Shown piece after piece: positions 7,126 through 15,095 of a DNA stretch of 64,000 nt. The position numbers were made by a program, and so were the translations under genes. The notes below the pieces were generated by a model, which saw only the letters and a list, made by a program, of their open reading frames with translations, was not told the DNA's origin and made no database searches. Each line of letters opens with the position of its first letter. Within the stretch, counting starts at the first letter, position 1. Source of the DNA: Lysobacter sp. MMG2 (lineage in GTDB: Bacteria; Pseudomonadota; Gammaproteobacteria; Xanthomonadales; Xanthomonadaceae); the NCBI RefSeq assembly GCF_016735495.2, contig NZ_JAERQY020000002.1, positions 806,001 through 870,000 on the forward strand, read 5' to 3'.

Positions 7126-9773
7126 GCGGGTTCGCCCTGTGCGGAAGCGGTGTCGTCGTCATGCCTCGGGGGCACCGGCGCGATGTAGCCCACCACGGTG
7201 CACAACAGGCCGTATGCGATGAACGATGCGATGCCCAGCACGTTGCCCAGATTGCTGCGATCCACCAGCAGCAGCTTGGCCAGCACCACGCCCATCAGCA
7301 CCGCGCCCGCGAGCCACAGGCCGCGCTGGCCGCGACGCGAGCCGAGCACCCAGCCGATCACGCCGAGCACGCTCCACGTCACGCTCAGGCTGGTCTGCGC
7401 GAGGCTGGTCGACAACAGATGGCCGTCCCATGCGACACCGCCCCAGTGGTGCACGGTGCGCAGCACGCTCAGGGTGATCAGCAGGAAGCCGGCCAACGAC
7501 AGGCCCAGCGGTCGCCGGCTGCGTAGTGCATCCGGCGCCTCGTCGGACCACAACCAGCGCGCCAGCAGCACGAGCACCGCCAGTTGCGCCAGTTCGAGCG
7601 GATTGAGCAGCGGGATCCACGGCAGCGGCGCACCGCCGTCGGCCATGAACAGCGCGATCACCCAGCCCAGGGCCAACACGGCGAAGTAGCTGGATTGCAG
7701 CGCCTGGCGATACGCGTCGAAGCGTTCTCCCAGCGGCACCGACAGCCACGACCAGCGGAACAGGCTCAGCGCCGCAAGCACGCACCACGGCAATGCCAAC
7801 CCCAGCGCACGCCATCCGCCTGCAAGCCCGAAGCGCTCGCTCACCCACTCCAGCAACAGCGACAGCGACAGTGGCCACACCAGCCACCAGACGAACTGCG
7901 CCCATGCGGCCAGCGTGTGTTCGCTATGGCGCAGGCAGACCAGACTGCGCACGCCGAGCACCGCATACATGAGCCAGGCGGCCGCGCCGTAACCTGCGAA
8001 CGGATGCCCGTGGACATTCGTCTGTTCGATCGCGACGGGCACCGCGCAGGCGATGGCAGCCAGCGTCGTCAACGCGAGCGCCGCCCAGGCATGGCGACGC
8101 TGCACTTCCGCCGCAATCCAGCCGGTGGCGGCGATCACCACGAAGACGACATCGACGCGGTGTTCGTGCAACACGAAACGCGAAACCTCGTGCACCGCAT
8201 TGCCCATCCACCAGGCCAGGCCCCACGCGTAGAACGCGAGCGCCATCGGCGAGCCGCTCGAATGCCTGCGATAACTCCACGCGCTCGCGAAACCCGCCAG
8301 TGCGATGAGCAGCGCGCTCATGAACGCAGGGTTGGCGATGGCCGTGACATCCAGCGACACGCCCTGGGTGAACGCCACCGCCGCCAGCACCTGCAACGCA
8401 GCACCGCCGACCTGCGGGAAGCGGCGCTGCTGGCGCAGGCCGAGCCACACCAGCGCGGCACCTTCGAGCGCGAATACGGACGCCGTCGCGCGCGCCGACA
8501 AGGCCAGCGGCACCGCCAGCGTCGCGAATCCGACCGCCAGCAGCGCGTACATCGGCACCAGTGCGGCATAGCCCGCACGCCGCCGCAGCCATGCCGCCAG
8601 CAGCGCGTAGATCGCCGCCAGCCCCAGCGCGTTGAACGCGAGCGGCAGGCGGTCGCCCGCCAACAACGCGGCCTGCATCGAGAACGCCACCAGCGGCATG
8701 CCGAAGACGAGACAACCTTCGACCAATCCGCGGCGGCTTTCCGGCTGCCGGCGTGCGTGCAGCAACGGGATCGCCAGGTACAGCGCGAAGAACAGCAGCA
8801 GGAAGGGTTCGGTGGTCGTGAATTTCTCAGGCCGGTAGTCGAACACGCCCCACATCGCGCCGATGCCGAAAGTGAAGACGAAACCAAGCAGGTTGAGCAC
8901 GCGCCACGATTTCCACCAGGCGACGCCGACGATGGCGAGATTGAGCACGGCGTAGTACGAGAACAGCGCGACGTGGTTGCCGCTGCCCGTCGACAGCCAG
9001 ATCGGCGCGAGGAAACCCGCGAGCAGCGCGAACACGGCCAGCGCCTTGGCGTCCTGCAACACGGCGAGCGCTCCGGCGCCGGCCACCAGCAGCATGCTCA
9101 GCGCGAACGCGGGCCCCACGTCGAGCAAACCGTAGAGTTTGAACGCCGCGAACACCGTCAACAGCAGGATGCCGATCGCGCCGCCCTGCAGGCTCAGCGC
9201 GAAGCTGCGGTTGTGTTCGCGCTTGCGCCATGCGAACACGAGCGCGGCGAGCGCGGCGGCCGCGATCCCGGCCAGGCGCAGCTCGATGGGCATGCGCATC
9301 CAGCCCTGGTCGCTGGCGTACTTCAGCAGCGATGCGACACCGGCGAAGAGCACGAGGATGCCGATCTTGACGGGCACATTGCCCGTCATGAACCAGCGTT
9401 TCACCGCACGCAGGCCCAACGTGATGGGATCCGGGCGCGGTGGCGCGGCCGCGGGGCGTGGAGGCATGCGCGGGCGTTCGACCTGCGGCATCGCAGGCGT
9501 TTCCATCCCCGACGCGGCCGTGATGGGCGGCGCCTCGCGGCGCGGCGGTGGCGGCGCAGCGGCGCGCACGGGTTCGGCGACGCGCGGCGGCGAGTCGGGC
9601 GCAGGAGCGTGGACGGGAGCGCGAGGCGGAGTGCTCGTGCGACGCAATGCATCAAGCTGGTGTTCGAGATCGGCGACGCGCGCCTTCAATCCACTCAGCG
9701 ACACCAGCGCCACGATCACCAGTACCGGCAGCGCCAGCACCGCGAGCACCAACAGGACCAACAGTCCTTCCAT
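7122..9773 (-). CDS. DUF2339-family polytopic membrane protein
   Basis: 883 residues. An N-terminal transmembrane helix (residues about 3-28) is followed by a short coiled coil (GLKARVADLEHQLDALRR), a long Pro/Ala/Arg-rich cytoplasmic or periplasmic linker to about residue 125, and then more than twenty hydrophobic helices through the rest of the chain. This architecture matches DUF2339 (YccA-like predicted membrane proteins). The ATG at 9773 has AGGGG upstream. It is the first gene of a two-gene unit with the DUF3999 protein. A role in envelope assembly or transport is plausible, but nothing in the sequence proves it. Confidence 0.85.
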   Translation of the reverse strand: MEGLLVLLVLAVLALPVLVIVALVSLSGLKARVADLEHQLDALRRTSTPPRAPVHAPAPDSPPRVAEPVRAAAPPPPRREAPPITAASGMETPAMPQVERPRMPPRPAAAPPRPDPITLGLRAVKRWFMTGNVPVKIGILVLFAGVASLLKYASDQGWMRMPIELRLAGIAAAALAALVFAWRKREHNRSFALSLQGGAIGILLLTVFAAFKLYGLLDVGPAFALSMLLVAGAGALAVLQDAKALAVFALLAGFLAPIWLSTGSGNHVALFSYYAVLNLAIVGVAWWKSWRVLNLLGFVFTFGIGAMWGVFDYRPEKFTTTEPFLLLFFALYLAIPLLHARRQPESRRGLVEGCLVFGMPLVAFSMQAALLAGDRLPLAFNALGLAAIYALLAAWLRRRAGYAALVPMYALLAVGFATLAVPLALSARATASVFALEGAALVWLGLRQQRRFPQVGGAALQVLAAVAFTQGVSLDVTAIANPAFMSALLIALAGFASAWSYRRHSSGSPMALAFYAWGLAWWMGNAVHEVSRFVLHEHRVDVVFVVIAATGWIAAEVQRRHAWAALALTTLAAIACAVPVAIEQTNVHGHPFAGYGAAAWLMYAVLGVRSLVCLRHSEHTLAAWAQFVWWLVWPLSLSLLLEWVSERFGLAGGWRALGLALPWCVLAALSLFRWSWLSVPLGERFDAYRQALQSSYFAVLALGWVIALFMADGGAPLPWIPLLNPLELAQLAVLVLLARWLWSDEAPDALRSRRPLGLSLAGFLLITLSVLRTVHHWGGVAWDGHLLSTSLAQTSLSVTWSVLGVIGWVLGSRRGQRGLWLAGAVLMGVVLAKLLLVDRSNLGNVLGIASFIAYGLLCTVVGYIAPVPPRHDDDTASAQGEPA

Positions 9774-9945
9774 GCGGTTTCCCCTGGCCGGTCACCGCCG
9801 GGCGGCGGTCTCATGATCCGGCCCCATCCGGATCGCAGCCTCGACGAAACCCACACGCATTGCAACCAGCCCGGTGCTGGAAAAAGCCCTGTGGACTTAC
9901 GGCGCGGCTATCGCCTCGATGCCGCCCACGGACCGTCCCGACCGA

Positions 9946-10374
9946 TCAGACCGTCGGCAGACCGAGCGGCAAGGTGCCCTTCTTCTCCAGCAGGCCCAGG
10001 CCGTAGCGCAGGCTGTAGCCGATCTTCTCGGCGTAGGCGCACACGCGCTCGACCTGCTCGGGCGGCAGCACCTCGCGCGCGGTGGAACGCCACAGCGAGA
10101 GCCAGCGGTCGAAGTGTTCCAGGCGGATGGGATGCGGACGATGCGCGGCCATCGGATTGCCGCGATAACTGCGCGTGCCCAGCGCGACCGACGACCAGAA
10201 CTCCGTCAGCATGCGCTTGTGTTCGGGCCAGTCGTCGATGGCGGCGTTGAAGACGGGGCCGAGTTCGGGATCGGCGCGGACCTGCTCGTAGAAGCGATCG
10301 ACCAGCGTCGCAAGGTGCTGCGGGGTGAGTCCGTCGACGGCTTCGCCGGTGTCGGGTTCGGGCGTGTCGTTCAT
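9946..10374 (-). CDS. Group III truncated haemoglobin
   Basis: 142 residues, the size of a 2/2 globin. The group III pattern is visible: LVDRFYEQVRADPELGPVF, then DWPEHKRMLTEFWSS, then GNPMAAHRPHPI, which holds the proximal histidine, and HFDRWLSLWR. It binds haem and probably handles oxygen or NO chemistry in the cytoplasm. An upstream in-frame ATG at 10398 would add eight residues, but that codon sits directly against the T-tract of the gapA terminator, so I prefer ATG 10374. It lies 78 bp downstream of gapA on the same strand. Confidence 0.9.
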   Translation of the reverse strand: MNDTPEPDTGEAVDGLTPQHLATLVDRFYEQVRADPELGPVFNAAIDDWPEHKRMLTEFWSSVALGTRSYRGNPMAAHRPHPIRLEHFDRWLSLWRSTAREVLPPEQVERVCAYAEKIGYSLRYGLGLLEKKGTLPLGLPTV

Positions 10375-10399
10375 GGCTGGGTTGTGGGGCCGGAGCATG

Positions 10400-10429
10400 A
10401 AAAAACAAGGGCCGGCATGTGCCGGCCCT
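10400..10429 (-). terminator. Rho-independent terminator of gapA
   Basis: On the minus strand a perfect 9-bp stem, AGGGCCGGC-ACAT-GCCGGCCCT (10408-10429), is followed by TTG and then six T residues (10400-10405). It lies 23 bp after the gapA stop. Confidence 0.85.
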
Positions 10430-10452
10430 CGTCGTTGATCATGCGTCGCGGA

Positions 10453-11541
<1,089 letters not shown>

Positions 11542-11585
11542 GCGAGGCATCGGGCCGGCCGCAGGGACCCGTTCCGAGAGCTGAA

Positions 11586-11599
11586 TTGATCATGATCAA
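11586..11599. promoter_or_regulatory. FNR/Anr-type binding site upstream of ompW
   Basis: TTGATCATGATCAA is a perfect palindrome and an exact match to the FNR/Anr consensus TTGAT-N4-ATCAA. It lies 66 bp before the ompW start. TTGTAA at 11626-11631 could serve as -10, giving a roughly class II spacing. OmpW is FNR-controlled in E. coli, so oxygen control is a reasonable inference. The divergent gapA promoter is 45 bp away. Confidence 0.7.
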
Positions 11600-11665
11600 A
11601 CGCCCGTTTGGTGCCGCGCGGAGACTTGTAAGCGTTCCCACACCGAGCCCATACGAGGCACTTCC

Positions 11666-12289
11666 ATGCAAAAGCCCCTCCTCGCCTGCGCCGTCGCCCT
11701 GGTCCTGGGCGCCGCCGTTTCGCCCGCCTTCGCCCAGTCCCAGGGCGATTGGACGCTGGGCGTCGGCATCCACGCGGTCGACCCGAAATCCGATAACGGC
11801 CGCCTGGCCGACGGCGCGCTCAAGGTGGACGTCGACACCGACGTCAAGCCGACCCTCACCTTCGAATACTTCGTGCGCGACAACCTGGGCATCGAGGTGA
11901 TCGCCGCATGGCCGTTCGAGCACGACATCGCGATCGCGGGCCTGGGCAACGTGGGCAGCACCAAGCAGCTGCCGCCGACGGTGTCGCTGCAGTACCACTT
12001 CAACAGCAAGGGCAAAGTCTCGCCGTTCCTGGGCGCGGGCATCAACTACACGACCTTCTTCAGCGAAGACACGCGCGGCGCACTTGAAGGCGCCCGCATC
12101 AAGCTGGACGACTCGTGGGGCCTGGCCGCTCACGCGGGCCTGGATTTCGCCGTCGGCGAGCGCAGCGCGATCCGCGTCGACGCACGCTGGATCGACATCG
12201 ACACCGACGTGAAGCTCAACGGCGCGGGCATCGGCACGGTCAACATCGACCCGATCGTGTACGGCGCGGCGTATGTCATGAAGTTCTGA
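11666..12289 (+). CDS. ompW: OmpW-family outer membrane protein
   Basis: 207 residues with a clear signal peptide (MQKPLLACAVALVLGAAVSPAFA) and a mature part that reads as an eight-stranded OmpW barrel. The family signatures are VDTDVKPTLTFEYFVRDNLGIEV, LPPTVSLQYHF, SPFLGAGINYT, WGLAAHAGLDF, RVDARWIDIDTDVK and a terminal aromatic (AAYVMKF) for Bam-dependent insertion. OmpW proteins form narrow hydrophobic channels for small molecules. Start ATG 11666 has GAGG nearby. The upstream FNR-type palindrome suggests induction at low oxygen. Confidence 0.93.
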   Translation: MQKPLLACAVALVLGAAVSPAFAQSQGDWTLGVGIHAVDPKSDNGRLADGALKVDVDTDVKPTLTFEYFVRDNLGIEVIAAWPFEHDIAIAGLGNVGSTKQLPPTVSLQYHFNSKGKVSPFLGAGINYTTFFSEDTRGALEGARIKLDDSWGLAAHAGLDFAVGERSAIRVDARWIDIDTDVKLNGAGIGTVNIDPIVYGAAYVMKF

Positions 12290-12371
12290 TCCACGCCGAA
12301 GCGCAGGCCGACGCGCGAAAGCGCTCGGCCGGCAATCCGGGGAACGGGCTGTGTCGGCTAAAGTGGCCGGC

Positions 12372-13172
12372 ATGGCCCGACTTCTTTTCGCCCTTGCCCT
12401 CGCCTCCTTCCTCGTCCCGCATGAGGCCTTCGCCTGGGGCCGCCTCGGCCATCGCCTGGTCGCCGCCCTCGCCTGGGACGACCTGACGCCGCAGGCGCGC
12501 GCGCAAATCACCTCGCTGCTGGAAGGCGAAGCCGATCCCACCCTGCCCGGCATCGCCAGCTGGGCCGACGAACTGCGCGACAACGACCCGCAACTGGGCA
12601 AGAAGACCAGCCGCTGGCATTACGTGAACATCGCCGAGGACGACTGCCACTACGACGCGGCGAAGCACTGCGCGAACGGCGACTGCGTGGTCGAAGCGAT
12701 CCGCGCGCAGACGGCGATCCTCGCCGACACGAAGCGACCGAAGGCCGAGCGCCTGCAGGCACTGAAGTTCGTGGTGCATTTCGTCGGCGACGTCCATCAG
12801 CCGCTGCACGCCGGGTTCGGGCGCGACAAGGGCGGCAACGATTTCCAGCTCAATCTCGACAGCCGCGGCACCAACCTGCATTCGCTGTGGGACAGCGGCA
12901 TGCTCAAGGACGCCGGCCTGGAAGAGGCAGCCTGGCTGCAGCGCCTGCGCTCGCTGCCGCTGGCGGTGAAACTGCCGAGCCCGCCGCTGCGGCCGCCGGC
13001 GACGCAGTGGGCGGAAGCCTCGTGCCGGATCGTCCTGCGTCCGGGCTTCTATCCGGCGAAGGCGTCGATCGGCCCGGACTACGCGCAGACCTGGCTGCCG
13101 CTGGCCGAAGAGCAACTGCGACGCGGCGGCACCCAACTGGCGGTCATGCTCAACGCCGCGCTGGCGCGCTGA
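12372..13172 (+). CDS. S1/P1-type zinc nuclease, secreted
   Basis: Trinuclear-zinc phosphodiesterase of the S1/P1 family, expected in the periplasm or outside the cell. From ATG 12372 the signal peptide MARLLFALALASFLVPHEAFA is followed by WGRLGH. The new N-terminal Trp is itself a zinc ligand in this family, which strongly supports both the start and the cleavage site. Other ligands are in SWADE, RWHYVN, HFVGDVHQPLH and the GNDF segment. The mature protein of about 245 residues is slightly short but complete. A GTG seven codons earlier is rejected because it would spoil the signal peptide. Confidence 0.93.
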   Translation: MARLLFALALASFLVPHEAFAWGRLGHRLVAALAWDDLTPQARAQITSLLEGEADPTLPGIASWADELRDNDPQLGKKTSRWHYVNIAEDDCHYDAAKHCANGDCVVEAIRAQTAILADTKRPKAERLQALKFVVHFVGDVHQPLHAGFGRDKGGNDFQLNLDSRGTNLHSLWDSGMLKDAGLEEAAWLQRLRSLPLAVKLPSPPLRPPATQWAEASCRIVLRPGFYPAKASIGPDYAQTWLPLAEEQLRRGGTQLAVMLNAALAR

Positions 13173-13258
13173 GCCTTCACGCGCGGCGATCACTTCGGCC
13201 GCACCGATCGGCTAGATTTGGCGCGACGGGCCCTCCGGCCCGGATGCGGAGGCCTTCG

Positions 13259-14125
13259 ATGATCCCCGACGTCCATCCGTTCTTCCACGCCGACAGCAAC
13301 ACCTGGACCTACCTCGTCCGCGATCCGTCGGGCCCCGCCGCCGCGATCATCGATCCGGTGCTCGACTTCGACGCCAAGGCCGCGCGCACGTCCACGCAGT
13401 CGGCGCAGCAACTGGTCGACGTCGTCCGCGGGAACGGCCTGCACGTGCAGTGGATCATCGAGAGCCACGCGCACGCCGATCACCTGAGCGCGGCGCAGTG
13501 GCTCAAGGCGCAGTGGCCCGGCGCGAAAGTCGCCATCGGCGAAGGCATCCGCGAGGTGCAGAAGGCGTTCGCGCCGGTGTTCAACCTCGACGACGGATTC
13601 ACTGCGGATGGCTCGCAGTTCGATCGCCTGTTCCGCGACGGCGACAGCTTCCGCATCGGCGCGATCGAAGCGCGCGTGATCGCCGTGCCCGGCCACACCA
13701 GCGACAGCTGCGCTTACCTGATCGGCGATGCGCTGTTCACCGGCGACTCGTTGTTCATGCCCGACGGCGGCACTGCGCGCTGCGATTTCCCGGGTGGCGA
13801 CGCGCGTGTGCTGTTCCGCTCGATCCGGCGCCTGTTCGACATGCTGCCCGACGACACGCGCGTCTTCGTCTGCCACGACTACGGCCCCGGCGGGCGCGAG
13901 GTCGCGTGCGAAACGACCATCGGCGCGCAGCGGCGCGAGAACATCCACGTGCGCGACGGCACCGGCGAGGACGACTACGTCGCGCTGCGCACCGCGCGCG
14001 ATGCGACGCTGGCGATGCCGGCGCTGATCCTGCCCGCCGTGCAGACCAACATCCGCGCCGGTGCGTTGCCTTCGCCGGAGTCCAACGGCGTGCGCTACCT
14101 CAAGATTCCGATCGACCGCCTCTGA
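13259..14125 (+). CDS. Blh/ETHE1-like MBL-fold persulfide dioxygenase
   Basis: 288 residues with the metallo-beta-lactamase iron/zinc site ESHAHADH (H70, H72, D74, H75), then VPGHTSDS, FTGDSLF and VCHDYGPGG. The pattern matches ETHE1-type persulfide dioxygenases and Blh proteins, which oxidise glutathione persulfide to sulfite. GCGGAGG sits six bases before ATG 13259, an excellent site. Seven bases downstream begin two YeeE/YedE-type genes, the same arrangement as the sulfide-detoxification operons known from Xylella and Agrobacterium. The BigR repressor that usually heads those operons is not visible here. Confidence 0.88.
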   Translation: MIPDVHPFFHADSNTWTYLVRDPSGPAAAIIDPVLDFDAKAARTSTQSAQQLVDVVRGNGLHVQWIIESHAHADHLSAAQWLKAQWPGAKVAIGEGIREVQKAFAPVFNLDDGFTADGSQFDRLFRDGDSFRIGAIEARVIAVPGHTSDSCAYLIGDALFTGDSLFMPDGGTARCDFPGGDARVLFRSIRRLFDMLPDDTRVFVCHDYGPGGREVACETTIGAQRRENIHVRDGTGEDDYVALRTARDATLAMPALILPAVQTNIRAGALPSPESNGVRYLKIPIDRL

Positions 14126-14132
14126 CTCACTC

Positions 14133-14558
14133 ATGCCGACCTCATTCACTCCGGTTTCCGCACTGATCGGCGGCGCGCTGATCGGACTGGCTGCCACGTA
14201 TCTCCTCGCCACGCTGGGCCGCATCGCGGGCATCAGCGGCATCGTCAACGCGGCGGTCGACCGGCGCGAGGAACGCGGCTGGCGGCTCGCCTTCCTCGTC
14301 GGAATGGTGGCGGCGGCGGGGGCGTGGTTCGCATGGTCGGGCGCCGTGCCGCGCACGGACTTCCCGTGGGCATGGCTGGTGATCGCCGGGCTGCTGGTCG
14401 GCTTCGGTACGCGGCTGGGCAACGGCTGCACCAGCGGCCACGGCATCTGCGGGCTGGCGCGGTTCTCGAAGCGTTCGCTGTGGGCGGTAGCGGTGTTCAT
14501 GGGCAGCGCGTTCGTGACCGTGTATCTGGTGCGACACGTCGCGGGAGCATCGCCGTGA
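14133..14558 (+). CDS. YeeE/YedE-family sulfur transporter, first half
   Basis: 141 residues with four hydrophobic segments. The conserved GNGCTSGHGICG loop of YeeE/YedE (DUF395) proteins carries the cysteines thought to relay thiosulfate or other sulfane sulfur across the membrane. Full-length YeeE has about twice this size; here the fold is split between this gene and the next one. It starts seven bases after the Blh-like gene and overlaps the next gene by 4 bp (GTGA), so the three are one transcription unit. Confidence 0.85.
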   Translation: MPTSFTPVSALIGGALIGLAATYLLATLGRIAGISGIVNAAVDRREERGWRLAFLVGMVAAAGAWFAWSGAVPRTDFPWAWLVIAGLLVGFGTRLGNGCTSGHGICGLARFSKRSLWAVAVFMGSAFVTVYLVRHVAGASP

Positions 14559-14974
14559 GGCGCATCCTCCATGCGCTCGTGGCCGGTGCGGTGTTCGGCC
14601 TCGGGCTCGCCGTGTCGCAGATGACCAGCCCGGACAAGGTGCTCAACTTCCTCGACCTCACCGGTCAGTGGGATCCATCCCTGGCGCTGGTGATGGGCGG
14701 TGCACTCGCCGTGGCGATGCCCGGATTCGCCTGGTTGCGCTCGCGCGGATGCACGCTCGACGGCGGCTCCCTGCCCGCGCCGCCCGCCGCGCGCATCGAC
14801 CGCCGTTTGCTGATCGGCAGCGCGCTGTTCGGCATCGGCTGGGGACTGGCGGGCTACTGCCCGGGGCCTGCGCTGGCCAACCTGGCGCACGGCAGCGCCG
14901 ATGCGATTGTGTTCGTCGTCGCGATGCTGGCAGGCTCGCAACTTGCACGACTTCTTCCGGAACTCCGCCCATGA
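14555..14974 (+). CDS. YeeE/YedE-family sulfur transporter, second half
   Basis: 139 residues from GTG 14555, which overlaps the previous stop by 4 bp. The family loop FGIGWGLAGYCPGPAL contains the conserved cysteine of the C-terminal YeeE repeat. About four membrane helices are present. Together with 14133-14558 it should assemble a complete sulfur-compound channel serving the neighbouring persulfide dioxygenase. Its own stop overlaps the start of a tiny reading frame (ATGA). Confidence 0.85.
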   Translation: MRRILHALVAGAVFGLGLAVSQMTSPDKVLNFLDLTGQWDPSLALVMGGALAVAMPGFAWLRSRGCTLDGGSLPAPPAARIDRRLLIGSALFGIGWGLAGYCPGPALANLAHGSADAIVFVVAMLAGSQLARLLPELRP

Positions 14975-15063
14975 CGCGTTCCTTCTCCGTGATGCTGGCT
15001 CTGCTGGCCTTCACCGCGCCCGTCGCGATCCGCATCGACGACGATGCGGCGAAATCGCCGTGA
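14971..15063 (+). CDS. Possible 30-residue peptide coupled to the YeeE gene
   Basis: The ATG at 14971 overlaps the previous stop (ATGA), the arrangement seen throughout this operon, and is followed by 30 codons. The peptide (MTRSFSVMLALLAFTAPVAI, then a short DDD-containing tail) looks like a signal or membrane-anchor segment. It may be a real micro-protein, the remnant of a longer exported protein, or chance. No family is recognised. Confidence 0.35.
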   Translation: MTRSFSVMLALLAFTAPVAIRIDDDAAKSP

Positions 15064-15095
15064 CCGATCGCCATCGCCCTCGCTAAGCTCTCGCC

